Below, one piece after another: positions 52,626 through 63,300 of a stretch of 64,000 nucleotides of DNA (positions within the stretch are counted from its first letter, which is position 1; every line of letters begins with the position of its first letter). Location of the stretch: the NCBI RefSeq assembly GCF_005233515.1, contig NZ_QFZZ01000007.1, positions 278,247 to 342,246 on the forward strand. The letters run 5' to 3'. A program made the translations under genes and the position numbers. Source of the DNA: Pseudomonas sp. CFBP13508. GTDB lineage: Bacteria; Pseudomonadota; Gammaproteobacteria; Pseudomonadales; Pseudomonadaceae. Under the pieces are notes generated by a model. It made no database searches. It was not told the DNA's origin and saw only the letters and a program-made list of their open reading frames with translations.

Positions 52626-53893
52626 CAGCTCCTGGTGTGAACGGTATCGACCGGGCGCTCCGACCCGGCCGTGAATTGCGCGCCGCGCGACAGGCGCTTG
52701 GCCTGATACATCGCCGCGTCGGCTGCGTTGAGCAAGGTGCTCGGCGTGCTGCCATGATCGGGATAAACCGAGATGCCGATACTGAGCGAAGTCACCACAC
52801 TGCTGTCGCCGGGCAAGGTGATTGGCATATCCATGCTGGCGAGGATCTTGTCTGCGATGTGCTCAGCGTCTTCGACCGTGTGCAGCGGCGCGAGCAGCAC
52901 GGCGAACTCGTCGCCGCCCAGCCGCGCGACCAGATCATCCTCGCGCAATTGCGCTCGCACACGATTGGCAATGGCTACCAGCACTGCATCGCCCGAAGCG
53001 TGACCAAAGTTATCGTTGATGCCTTTGAAGCGGTCGCTGTCGAGAAACAGCACGGCGACCCGCTCATCGTGCTTTTTCGCGTTGCGCAGGGCGCGGATCA
53101 AGCGACCTTCAAAAAATGCGCGGTTGGGCAACCCGGTGAGGCTGTCGTGGGTCGCTTGATGGGCAAGGGTTTCGTTTTCGTTTTGCAGGTGGGTTTGCCA
53201 CGACTCAAGTTCGCCGAGCAAGGCATTGAAGTCGTTGCCCAGATTGTCCAGTTCGGCGATTTGCGCCGGCGGCACGCGCCGGTCCAGCGCTCGTTCGCTA
53301 CGGGCGGCGTGGGCGACGGAGGCGAGGCTGTGCAGCGGGCCGATGATGGCGCGTAACTGCCGCCGCGCCAGATAAAGCGCGACCCAGGCGCTGATCGCGG
53401 TGCACAACACAATGCCGGCCAGACCGCTGAGCAGGAAGCGCATCAGGCTGCCGCCGTGGCCGATGAGCAGGACCCGACCGATTTCACGGTCCTGATGCTC
53501 AATCGGCAGGCTCACCGGTTTTTCCAGAATGGCGCGGGCTATCCGCATCTCCAGCTCGGAGAACAAGCCGGTTTCAGCGCGCTGCCATTGCGCAATCAAT
53601 TGGCCTTGCGCGTCGAGCACCCGGGCATCCGCTACTTCCTCGGTGGCGGCGATGATCGCCAGCGCCTCGGTTGCCGCCGCTTTGTCATTGAACACGACGG
53701 CCGCTTCGACGGTGTAGCTGATCGAACGAGCGATCAAGTGCAGGTTGTGATCGGCATACACCCGCAGCGCGAGCACGCCCAGCAAGGTCAGCGAAACACT
53801 GGCCATCGCCACCGCCACCAGCGCGACAATCAAATGCCCGCGGCCAATGACCGAACCAAGAGTGGGGCGAGCCTTCCAACTGAACAGCTTCAT
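52625..53893 (-). CDS. yfiN: membrane diguanylate cyclase YfiN (TpbB)
   Basis: A 422-residue diguanylate cyclase. Order: membrane segment near 20-46, periplasmic sensor, second membrane segment near 153-175, HAMP (about 175-230) and a GGDEF domain. The active site RLGGDEF is intact near residue 325, and a product-inhibition I-site RxxD (REDD) lies five residues before it. It makes cyclic di-GMP, favouring biofilm, and is held inactive by periplasmic YfiR. It overlaps yfiR by 4 bases and yfiB by 1, so the ratio of the three proteins is set by coupling. Confidence 0.95.
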   Translation of the reverse strand: MKLFSWKARPTLGSVIGRGHLIVALVAVAMASVSLTLLGVLALRVYADHNLHLIARSISYTVEAAVVFNDKAAATEALAIIAATEEVADARVLDAQGQLIAQWQRAETGLFSELEMRIARAILEKPVSLPIEHQDREIGRVLLIGHGGSLMRFLLSGLAGIVLCTAISAWVALYLARRQLRAIIGPLHSLASVAHAARSERALDRRVPPAQIAELDNLGNDFNALLGELESWQTHLQNENETLAHQATHDSLTGLPNRAFFEGRLIRALRNAKKHDERVAVLFLDSDRFKGINDNFGHASGDAVLVAIANRVRAQLREDDLVARLGGDEFAVLLAPLHTVEDAEHIADKILASMDMPITLPGDSSVVTSLSIGISVYPDHGSTPSTLLNAADAAMYQAKRLSRGAQFTAGSERPVDTVHTRS

Positions 53894-54459
53894 GGCGCCG
53901 CCGCTTTGCGACGGGACAACTGCAACACGCTGGGGTGTATGCGCACACCACTGCGAGCCACGGAGTCGAGATTGACCTCGAACGACACTTGTTCATCGCC
54001 AACGCGCAGGCAGAACAGACTGCCGACGGTACATTGATCGTCGGCTTCGCTGATGCTCAGCACTGGATGCCCGATCAACGATGCGAACAGGCGACTGCGT
54101 TCATCGGCGGTGAGTTTGCCGATGTACACCGCATCGCATTCGCTGACGATGCCCGGGTTGTCCGCCAACAGACGCCGCACGGCCACCGGCCGGCCCGTGG
54201 CTTGCGTGGTGCCTTTGACCAGGTCATCGGTGTATTCGGTGGGGCCGACGATGCACAGGCGCAACTGCGCAGGTTCCACCGGCCAGCGTGCATAACTGAG
54301 GATGCCGAGGACCACTTGCGTGACCGCTTTGGCCCGCTGCTCGGCCGGCCCGGTTTGCGCTTGTGCGATCGCAATGCCCGTCAACACCCAGAGCAAAACG
54401 ATCAGCAAGGCGCGCTGGCAGGCAACCACACGCTCTGTCGTCCGGACGGCGACCTTCAT
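53890..54459 (-). CDS. yfiR: periplasmic repressor YfiR
   Basis: A 189-residue periplasmic protein of the DUF4154/YfiR family. The N-terminus is a signal peptide (hydrophobic stretch ending AIAQAQ). Four cysteines are present in the mature part (LRLCIVG, VSECDAVY, DDQCTVGSLFCLR), matching the two disulfides that stabilise YfiR in P. aeruginosa. It binds and silences YfiN; oxidation or YfiB capture relieves this. I start it at 54459, giving MKVAVRTTERVV; the frame extends to 54507 but without a better site. It is the first gene of yfiRNB. Confidence 0.93.
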   Translation of the reverse strand: MKVAVRTTERVVACQRALLIVLLWVLTGIAIAQAQTGPAEQRAKAVTQVVLGILSYARWPVEPAQLRLCIVGPTEYTDDLVKGTTQATGRPVAVRRLLADNPGIVSECDAVYIGKLTADERSRLFASLIGHPVLSISEADDQCTVGSLFCLRVGDEQVSFEVNLDSVARSGVRIHPSVLQLSRRKAAAP

Positions 54460-54578
54460 GCAGGGATTCTCTTGGAGCGTAACGAAATGATGCCGCAACG
54501 ATAGCACAGCGCCAGAACACCAGCGAGGCGCCGGCCTCTGACCGGTTGGTCAGTATTCGTTGTCGGTCATTCAGCGCT

Positions 54579-56687
54579 TCATCCCTGAGGCTCGGTGCCC
54601 TCCTCCAGTTCCAGCATCAGCCCGCTCAGACGCTTGACCTTGCGCTGCACCGCCTCTTCAAACACGCCGGCACGCGGCTCGATCAAAGTGAACCAGTCTC
54701 TGGCGCGGGTAATCCCGGTGTAGATCAGCTCTTTGGTCAGTACCGGATTCAGCGCATCCGGCAGGATCAGCGCCGTGTGGGCGAATTCCGAGCCTTGAGA
54801 CTTGTGCACCGTCATGGCGTACACGGTTTCCACGTCGTTGAGCCGACTCGGCAACACGAAGCGCACGCCGCCCTGACCATCGTTACGCGGGAAGGCCACG
54901 CGCAGAACCGTTTTACCGATCTCCGCGCCTTCACGCTCGGGCAGTTTCAGGGCGATGCCAATGTCGCCGTTCATCAGCCCCAGACCATAGTCGTTACGAG
55001 TCATCAGCACCGGCCGACCTTCATACCACTGCTGATCGCTCTCGATCAGACGCGCCTTGAGCAACGCAGCGGTAATGCGCTGATTCAGACCTTCAACGCC
55101 CCACGGCCCCTTGCGTACGGCGCACAACAACTGGAACGTATCGAACGCCTGCAAGACTTCCCGCGCCCAATCGGTCCAGTCCGCATGTTCAAGTGGCCGC
55201 GTCGACGGTGGACGCTTGTCGCGTAGGACGCTCAGGTAATGGCGATAACCTTGCGGGCCGTTGCCGTGACCTTCGAGCAACAGGCGTTCGAGCTTGTGAT
55301 CGTGCTCGCCTTTGAGCGGTAGCGAATACACGTCGTCGTAGCTGCCGGCCGCGAGCAACTGTCGCGCCTCGTCGGCCAATTGCTGATTGACCCGACGCGC
55401 CAGCTGACCGATGCCGCTGCCCTCGCCGAAACGGCGCGAGTGACGCAGCATCACCACTTGCTGCGCCAGCGGGTGGGTGCCGTCGCGGTCTTCATGCAAA
55501 CCGCTGCCCTGCAACGACTCGCCACTGACCGACTCCAGCCATTGCCGCGTCTGCGGGCTGTACCAACCGCCCTCGGCGTCACGGCACAGATCGCCCAACA
55601 CCGCACCGGCCTCTACCGAGGCCAGTTGATCCTTGTCGCCCAGCAATACCAACCGCGCATGGGCCGGCATGGCATCGAGAAGGTTGGCCATCATTTCCAG
55701 GTCGATCATCGAAGCTTCGTCGACCACCAGCACATCCAGCGGCAGGCGGTTGCCGGCATGGTGACGGAAATGCCGGGTGCCCGGTCGACTGCCGAGCAGA
55801 CGGTGCACGGTGGTCACATCGCTGGGGATCGCCGCGCGCACCGCTTCGGCGACTTGCAGCGATTGCACTTGCTGGCTGATCGACTCGGTCAAACGCGCAG
55901 CGGCCTTGCCGGTCGGTGCGGCCAGACGTATGCGCAGCGGATGGCCAGCCTCGACGGCCGGTGCCTGCAGCAGTGCGAGCAGGCGCACCACCGTGGTGGT
56001 TTTGCCGGTGCCCGGGCCGCCAGTGATGATGCTGAAAGCGCTGCGCGTTGCGAGAGCACAGGCGAGTTTTTGCCAATCGATGACAGCTGCGGATTCCGCA
56101 CGGCCGAACAATTCATTGAGGCGCTGCGGCAGATCCTTTGGCGTCGGCTCCTGTTGCATCAAGCGTTGGCGCAACGCTGCATCAATGCGGCGTTCGTAGG
56201 TCCAGTAACGGCGCAGGTACAGGCGTTTCGAGGACAGCACCAATGGACGTGTCTGCGCTGTGTCACCCGCATCAGCGGCCAGAGCGACCAGCGAGCTGCT
56301 TGCCAGCACTTTGCACCAATGGGCTCCATCGAGCGTTTCGAGCAGTTGTGAGGGCAGCAGCAACACACCGCCCTGCACATCGCCTTCGGGCGGCAATGAC
56401 AGTGCAAAATCCGGCGCCTTGAGGGTTTCGAACAGGTCCAGACACACATGACCATGGCCGAGCTGGTGACTGGTCAACGCCGCCGCGAGCAGCACCAGCG
56501 GATCGGTCTCGGGCTCGAGTTCATGCAGGAAAGCGACAAACGCCCAGTCCAGCGCGCGCAGCCAGCCGCGCTCGACCCAACGGCTCAGCAACAACAGCAA
56601 ATCATCGGCGCGGGTCAGCGGCGAGAGTTTCGACAGGCTGTCCGCTTCCAGCGGTGTCGGCAGCAGATCGGCGAATGTGCGGCTCAT
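54579..56687 (-). CDS. recD: exodeoxyribonuclease V alpha chain (RecD helicase)
   Basis: A 702-residue 5'-3' helicase of the RecBCD enzyme. It has the P-loop GGPGTGKTTTV, LDVLVVDEASMIDLEMM (Walker B), LVLLGDKDQLASVEAGAVLGD and the C-terminal HKSQGSEFAHTALILP and ITRARDWF motifs. RecBCD repairs double-strand breaks and degrades foreign linear DNA. It overlaps recB by 4 bases and is last in the operon. Length is above the E. coli RecD (about 608), normal for pseudomonads as far as I recall. Confidence 0.96.
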   Translation of the reverse strand: MSRTFADLLPTPLEADSLSKLSPLTRADDLLLLLSRWVERGWLRALDWAFVAFLHELEPETDPLVLLAAALTSHQLGHGHVCLDLFETLKAPDFALSLPPEGDVQGGVLLLPSQLLETLDGAHWCKVLASSSLVALAADAGDTAQTRPLVLSSKRLYLRRYWTYERRIDAALRQRLMQQEPTPKDLPQRLNELFGRAESAAVIDWQKLACALATRSAFSIITGGPGTGKTTTVVRLLALLQAPAVEAGHPLRIRLAAPTGKAAARLTESISQQVQSLQVAEAVRAAIPSDVTTVHRLLGSRPGTRHFRHHAGNRLPLDVLVVDEASMIDLEMMANLLDAMPAHARLVLLGDKDQLASVEAGAVLGDLCRDAEGGWYSPQTRQWLESVSGESLQGSGLHEDRDGTHPLAQQVVMLRHSRRFGEGSGIGQLARRVNQQLADEARQLLAAGSYDDVYSLPLKGEHDHKLERLLLEGHGNGPQGYRHYLSVLRDKRPPSTRPLEHADWTDWAREVLQAFDTFQLLCAVRKGPWGVEGLNQRITAALLKARLIESDQQWYEGRPVLMTRNDYGLGLMNGDIGIALKLPEREGAEIGKTVLRVAFPRNDGQGGVRFVLPSRLNDVETVYAMTVHKSQGSEFAHTALILPDALNPVLTKELIYTGITRARDWFTLIEPRAGVFEEAVQRKVKRLSGLMLELEEGTEPQG

Positions 56688-59600
56688 AGCAGGACTCCCT
56701 GTTCCCAGGCGGGCTCTGACTTGGGTTCGGGTTTGCCCTGGAACATCCGGTCGAGGCGTTCGATCAATTCCCGTGGCGGACGCACGAAGTACACGCCTCG
56801 ACTTTCGGCACGCGTACCGCGCAGGAAAAGATAAAGCGCCCCACCGACATGGCGGTCGTAATCGTAATCCGCCAGCCGCGCCTTCAACTGGCGATGCAGT
56901 GCCAGCAGATACAGCACGTATTGCAAGTCGTAACGGTTGTCGAGGATCGACTGTTCCATCGCCTGCACGGTGTAGGCCTGATCATCCACGCCGAGCCAGT
57001 TGGATTTGTAATCGGCGACGTAATAACGGCCAGCGTGCTCGAAGGTCAGGTCGATAAAGCCCTTGAACATGCCGTTGAGTTGTACCGGCTCCGCCGCCAC
57101 CCGGGCGACGCCATTGTGGGTGTGCTGGCGCACCTGTTCATCGAGCTTGAGCACGTCGACTTTGTGGCTGGCGAACCAGAATTCCATCTCGACGCGGTAT
57201 TGCTTCAGTTGCTCAAGAACCACCGGCGGTTGGCCGCCAGCGATCGGCAACGGCGACTTGAGCAAATGCTGCAGCCAGTCCGTCAGAGTGGTGATCCAGC
57301 CTTGCCAGCCGCGCAAGTTGCAGCGCCGGGCAATCGCGTCTTCCAGCGCTTCGCGGGTAACCGCAAAGCCTTCAGCGCCCGCCCATTCGAGCAAGCCATG
57401 CAAAAAGGTGCCGGGATTCGGTCCGCGAGGAAAACGGTGAATATCGGCGCCACCGCTGATGATTTCGCGGGGTGCGTCGGGGTCGAGGCGCTCGTCGTCG
57501 AAGAGCTTTTGCGCCTGCGGACTGTCCGGTGCTTCATCGCTGCCGATGCTCATTATGTCGCTGATGCGCAGGGCGCTGTAAGACGCGATCCACCAGTTTT
57601 CACTGGCTTTGCGCTTGGGCCGTAGCGTCGCTCGTAGCACTGCTTCATTGCGCGGCGGCTGGTAATGTTCGTCAGTGGGCTGAGGCATTTCGCCGATGCC
57701 GATGGCCGGGCAGTCTTGCTGCAGATCGCGCAGCCAGCGATTCAATTCGCTGGACTCGCCCAAAGCGGCACCGCCACCGAGCAAGTAACCCAACGCAGAC
57801 AAGTGCAGCACAGAGCTGTTGTTATTGCCGCGCTTGAGATCGGTGACGCCCAGCCAACAGGCATGTTGTGCACGGGTCAATGCGACATACAGCAGCCGCA
57901 GATCTTCGGCCAGACGCTCATCGTCAGCCAGAGCGATCAATTCGGGAGTCGGCTTGAGGCTGATCTGCGCCTTGCCCGCAGCGTCGTGGTAATGCAGCGG
58001 CAGACGGCTGCCATCCACCGGTTTCGCCGAGCAAATGAATGGCAGGAATACCAGCGGATATTCCAGGCCCTTGGATTTGTGGATGGTCACCACTTTTACC
58101 AGTTGCTCGTCGCTTTCCAGACGCAGAATCTGCTCTTCACCGGCCTGACCGGACAGTGCCAGCAGCTCGGCCAGATGACGGATCAAAGCTTGCTCACCGT
58201 CCAGTTCAGCAGCGGCTTGCTGCATCAGTTCCGAGAGGTGCAAGAGGTTGGTCAGTACGCGCTCGCCGTCACTGCGCTGCATCAGGGTTTGCGGCAAATG
58301 GAAGTCGTGAAGCAGGCGCCGCAACATCGGCAGAACGCCCTGTTTACGCCACAGTTCGCGATAGCCGCGGAACTGCATGACCCGGGCTTCCCAGACCATC
58401 TCGTCCTGGTTCAGACGTTCCAGCTCGACCAGCGGCAGGTCCAGGGTAGTGCAGGCCAGCGCAGCCTTCAGCGAACGTTCGACATCGGGTTCGGCGCAGG
58501 CCTTCAGCCAGGCCAGCAGATCGTGCGCCTCTTGCGCGGCGAACACCGAATCCTTGTCCGAGAGATAAACGCTGCGCACCCCTCTGGCGGCGAGTTCGGC
58601 GCGTACGGCCTGGGCTTCTTTACCGTCGCGGACGAGGATCGCGATGTCCGAAGGACGCAGACCTCTGAAGTCAGCTTCCTGAACGAAACCAGCGCTACCG
58701 GTTTGCCCGCCATTGAGCAGTGCGGTGATTTCACTGGCGCAGGCGGCGGCCATTTGCTGACGATAAACCGCGCCAGAAAGCGGCTGATCGCTGGGCAATA
58801 GCCAGACATTAAGTGCCGCGACGTCTTGCCCGGAGATCCGCAGTGTCTCCTTACGTCCCTGAGATTCCACCGGCAGAAACGGTACCGGGTTTTCGCCGGT
58901 TTTCTCGCGAAACAAAAACGCGCCGCGTCCCTGCTCTCGGGACTCGGCGCGTTCGAATACGTGATTGACCGCCGTCACCATACCGTGGCTGGAGCGGAAG
59001 TTGGTGCCGAGCGTATGCAAGCGGCCGGTGGTGGCCTGACGTGCGCGCAGGTAGGTGTAGATGTCCGCACCGCGAAAGGCGTAGATCGCCTGCTTAGGGT
59101 CGCCGATCAGGAACAGGCCGGTGTCAGGGTGATTGTCTTCGATGCGGTAGATGCTTTCGAAGATGCGGTATTGCACCGGATCGGTGTCCTGGAATTCGTC
59201 GATCAGCGCGACAGGGAACTGCTCGCGGATCAGTGTCGCCAAGCGCTCGCCGCCCTCTGATTGAAGCGCGGCATCCAGACGCAGCAGCATGTCGTCGAAA
59301 CCCATTTCTGCGCGACGGCGCTTCTCTTCTTCAAAGCGTGCACCGACCCACTTGGCGGCGTGTTGCAGAACGGCGGCATCGGGTGTCGGCAATGCGTCGA
59401 GGCTCGACTTGAGTGCGGACATGGCGTCCAGCCCCGGATGACTCGGGGCCTGGCCTTTCCAGGCTTCGGCCATGCCATCGGGTGTCAGACGAGTGAAGCC
59501 GGTGCCAATGTCCAGTTGCTCAAGCGCCTCGTCTGCGGCCCAGGTCTTGAGCTTGTCGAACCAGGGCTCGAAATAACGCGCCTGCATCTTGCGGCCATCG

Positions 59601-60370
59601 ACGGTTTTGCTGGCCACGCCCTCATGGCACAGAGCAAGCAGCTCGTCTGCCCAGTCACGCCAAGGCATTTTCAGTTCGACCAACGCCGCTCGCCGCTCCA
59701 GCAAACATTCGGCGATCAGCTCCGCCGGCACCTTGCCTTCAGCGGTGTCACGCTCGCTGGCGAACAAGCCGCGTACCCGAGGCAACAGCGCTGCGGGGCC
59801 ACCCCAATTGCTGCGCACCCAGTTCAGCGCATCGCCCTGCATTGGGTAGCAGAACAACCGCCAGTAATCGCGCAGCACCTCGCCGAGCAGATCGCTGTGA
59901 TCGGTTTCCAGCGACTGCGTGAACAGGCTGCCGCTGTCGAACGCATGCTCACGCAGCATGCGCTGACACCAACTGTGAATGGTCGAGACAGCGGCTTCGT
60001 CCATCCACTGCGCGGCGATATCGAGGCGGTTGGCACAGCCCGGCCATTGCTGCGGATCGAACTGATCGCGCAGCTCGGCAATCAGTCCGTCGGGGGCAGT
60101 GATTTCACCGCGGAAGAATCGCGCGGCCTCAGCCAAGCGTGTCCGAATGCGTTCACGCAGCTCTTTGGTGGCAGCGTCGGTAAACGTCACTACGAGGATC
60201 TGCGGCGGCAGCAGTTCGCGTGCGAAACCGCTTGTCTCCCCGCCATGACCAAGAATCAGCCGCAGATAAAGTGCCGAGATCGTAAAGGTTTTGCCGGTGC
60301 CGGCGCTTGCTTCGATCAACTGACTGCCGCGCAGCGGGAAGGCCAGAGCCAACGGTGTTTTCGTACTCAT
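56684..60370 (-). CDS. recB: exodeoxyribonuclease V beta chain (RecB helicase-nuclease)
   Basis: A 1228-residue SF1 helicase-nuclease. N-terminal motif IEASAGTGKTFTI (P-loop), DEFQDTDPVQYRIFESIY (Walker B), IGDPKQAIYAFRGADIYTYL and TIHKSKGLEYPLVFLPF are present. The C-terminal RecB nuclease has GFIDLTFEHAGRYYVADYKSNWLG with the catalytic Asp and Lys. It carries both the 3'-5' motor and the only nuclease centre of RecBCD. I start it at 60370 (MSTKTPLALAF), overlapping recC by 4 bases; an upstream frame is only shadow. Confidence 0.97.
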   Translation of the reverse strand: MSTKTPLALAFPLRGSQLIEASAGTGKTFTISALYLRLILGHGGETSGFARELLPPQILVVTFTDAATKELRERIRTRLAEAARFFRGEITAPDGLIAELRDQFDPQQWPGCANRLDIAAQWMDEAAVSTIHSWCQRMLREHAFDSGSLFTQSLETDHSDLLGEVLRDYWRLFCYPMQGDALNWVRSNWGGPAALLPRVRGLFASERDTAEGKVPAELIAECLLERRAALVELKMPWRDWADELLALCHEGVASKTVDGRKMQARYFEPWFDKLKTWAADEALEQLDIGTGFTRLTPDGMAEAWKGQAPSHPGLDAMSALKSSLDALPTPDAAVLQHAAKWVGARFEEEKRRRAEMGFDDMLLRLDAALQSEGGERLATLIREQFPVALIDEFQDTDPVQYRIFESIYRIEDNHPDTGLFLIGDPKQAIYAFRGADIYTYLRARQATTGRLHTLGTNFRSSHGMVTAVNHVFERAESREQGRGAFLFREKTGENPVPFLPVESQGRKETLRISGQDVAALNVWLLPSDQPLSGAVYRQQMAAACASEITALLNGGQTGSAGFVQEADFRGLRPSDIAILVRDGKEAQAVRAELAARGVRSVYLSDKDSVFAAQEAHDLLAWLKACAEPDVERSLKAALACTTLDLPLVELERLNQDEMVWEARVMQFRGYRELWRKQGVLPMLRRLLHDFHLPQTLMQRSDGERVLTNLLHLSELMQQAAAELDGEQALIRHLAELLALSGQAGEEQILRLESDEQLVKVVTIHKSKGLEYPLVFLPFICSAKPVDGSRLPLHYHDAAGKAQISLKPTPELIALADDERLAEDLRLLYVALTRAQHACWLGVTDLKRGNNNSSVLHLSALGYLLGGGAALGESSELNRWLRDLQQDCPAIGIGEMPQPTDEHYQPPRNEAVLRATLRPKRKASENWWIASYSALRISDIMSIGSDEAPDSPQAQKLFDDERLDPDAPREIISGGADIHRFPRGPNPGTFLHGLLEWAGAEGFAVTREALEDAIARRCNLRGWQGWITTLTDWLQHLLKSPLPIAGGQPPVVLEQLKQYRVEMEFWFASHKVDVLKLDEQVRQHTHNGVARVAAEPVQLNGMFKGFIDLTFEHAGRYYVADYKSNWLGVDDQAYTVQAMEQSILDNRYDLQYVLYLLALHRQLKARLADYDYDRHVGGALYLFLRGTRAESRGVYFVRPPRELIERLDRMFQGKPEPKSEPAWEQGVLL

Positions 60371-63300
60371 GCGCGCGCACCTTCGCTGGACAAGGAACGC
60401 CAGGGCGCTTCGAATAATGGGCGGTACAAGGCGTCGCACCAGCCGGTGAAGGTTTCGTCTGCCAACAATGCATCGAAGTCGGGATATTGCCGGAGCAGTG
60501 CCGGGCTTTCACGCCGCTCGCCCTCGCTGGTCTGGCCGTCACCTTCATAGGCTTTTCGTGCAGCGGCTTCGGCTTTGACCGGGTCAGTTTGAGACAACCA
60601 GGCGAACGCGGTTTTTATCGCAATCGGCAAGGGTTGGCGCATGCCTGATTGCCACGCAAGAAGCAGGTCGCCGAGGAAACGCAGCGCTCGGTCTCGCTCC
60701 ATTGGCTCAAGCAACAATGTGTCGTCACTGGCGACCAATGCCGTGGTCAACGCATGCTCGCTGGCGCAGGCGACCAGATGAGTGACCCACGGTTTGGTCA
60801 GCCGGTGCCACTTGCGCGTTTTGATCGAGCCGATGCTGTTGGGAATGGTAGTGACTGACAGCAGGCCGCCATCGGCACGTTGGTGCAGGCTTGAGAGCCA
60901 GCCTTCCAGCCGCACACCTTGCAAGTCGAGACTGACCGGGATTGCGCTGGTCAACGGAGTCGGCCATAACGTCAGCAACTGTTGGTACCGCTGCAGAAGA
61001 TCCGGTAGCGGTTCGATCAACTCTCGCTGTAGACACTCGCCAAAACCGGCCATAGGCAGCAGACCACTGTTTTGCAGGCGCAGCGCCCGGGCTTGCAGCG
61101 CCTGATCGATATTGTCCGGCTGGCTCAGTGCGGCTTCCAGCAAGCTGTCGCTCAGCGTGTAGCGCTGTAGGGCGTCCAGCACGAAAGGTTCTTCATCTGC
61201 CAACGGCGCTTGCGCCGCCTCGAAATAGACCTTGAGACGTTGTGTGAAAAAATGCCGAACCGGATTACGCAGAAAGTCCTGCAGTAAAGCCAGTGTCAGC
61301 GGTTCTTCCTGAACATACGGCGCGAGTAACGGCGCCTCGCTTTGCTGCGCTTTCTCTTGATGCAACACCTGCCACTCGCTGGCGTAGCTGAACAGTTGCT
61401 CGCCTTCGTGGAAATAGCGGGCGCTGAAAGGTTGCAGAGGATGTTCTTCGGTCAGCACGTCCAACAGATCCTGGCTTGGGTCGATTGAACGCCAGCCGCT
61501 GGCGAGGTGATCGCGCAACTGGCCGATCAGTACCGAGGCAGGTCGTTCGCTGTTGTCACGGATGCTGCGACCGACCCAACTGATATAGAGCTGAGAGCGT
61601 GCGGACAACAGCGCTTCGAGTAACAGGTAGCGGTCGTCTTCACGTCGTGAGCGATCCCCAGGTCGGTAATCGCTGCCCATCAGATCGAAGTCCAGCGGCG
61701 GCTGCGCGCGCGGATAATCGCCGTCGTTCATGCCCAGCAGACATACCAGTCTGAAAGGAATGGCACGCATCGGCATCAAGGTGCAGAAATTCACCGCACC
61801 GGCGAGGAATCGTTGCGACAAACGGCCCTGATCCAGCCCGGCGAGCCAAGCTTCGCGCACGACAGTCAGCGGCAGTTCGTCAGTCAGCCCGACCGCCTCG
61901 CAGGTCTCCAGCCAGGCTTCGCGAAGCTCTTCCAGTTGGGTCAGCAGGTAGTCGTCGTGCTCGTTGCTCGCCTGGAAGAACACCTGCATCAGCGCTTGCA
62001 AACGCAGCCCCCACTCTTTCGGTTGAGCCGGTTGCGTGAGTTGCTGGTGAGCGATTTCCAAGGCATCCAGCAGAGCCACCAGTGGACCGATCAGGGCAGC
62101 ATCAAGCCCACCAATTTCATCGTAAGGTTCTATACCTGCACATGCCTCGGCACTGCCGACGGCGTACCCCAGCAGCATTCGGCGCAGGCCGAAATGCCAG
62201 CTGTTCTGCTCCAGTTCCTCTGGCAAACCGAGACCGGCCCGTTGCTCGGCGCTCATGCCCCAACGCACGCCGGCGCCTTCGATCCAGCGGTGCAGAGTTG
62301 GCAGGTCGCGTTCTTCTACGCCAAAGCGAGCGCGCAGGGCTGGAACATCGAGCAAGTCGAGGATCTCACTGACTGGGAAACGGCTGTCCGGAAGCTTGAG
62401 CAGGTGCTCGACTGCGATTAGTAACGGATCGCGGCCACGCTGGCCCTGATCCGCCAAAGTGAACGGAATGAAGCGCGGGTCAAATCGATCGAGCTGACCG
62501 AAAACTGCGCGGATATGCGGTGCATAGCTGTCGATATCCGGGACCATGACGATCACATCTCGCGGGCGCAGATCCGGGTCGGCACTGAAACGCGCCAGGA
62601 GTTGATCGTGCAGGATCTCGACTTCACGCTGGGCGCTGTGGGCGATGTGAAAACGTATTGAATGGTCTTGGGTTGCATCGACCGCAGGCCAGAGTTCGCG
62701 TGTCTCGTTGAGTGGACGTAACTCCAGAATGTCGTCCTGAAGCTGGTTAAGCATGTTGTGGGGTTGGGCTTCGCTGAACAGGTCGATGCGTCCGTCACGA
62801 AAGGCTGCGCGGTAGCTGTTGGGATCGTCGTAGCTGTCGAGCAGGTTGATATAGTCGCGACCTTGCTTACCCCAAGCGGCCAGCAACGGATGCGCGTGCT
62901 GATGCAGGGTCTCGGCATCAAGCACGACGGGCATCCCGCTTTTGCGCTGTTGCCGTTTGTATTGATGCCGCAGCAGATCCTTGTCGGCGACGATATCGGC
63001 CCAGTGATGGCGACAAGGGTTATGTACGCAAAGCAGCACCTGGCTGAAACGTGCCAGACCGGCCAGCGCTTCAAGTACCTGCGCGGGCAATGAAGAAATA
63101 CCGAAGACGATCACGCGTGGTGGCAGCGCAGCCGGAGCCTCATCAAGGGTGTTGATTCGCTCCATGAAGCGTTGATGCACGCCGGCACGACTCTGCGCCA
63201 TGCCTTGTTCGCCGACGTCATCCAGCAGCGCTCGCCACAACTCGGCCTGCCAGCAGCTGGTCGGTGGCAGCGGCTTTATTTCACCTCGCACATTACGCAG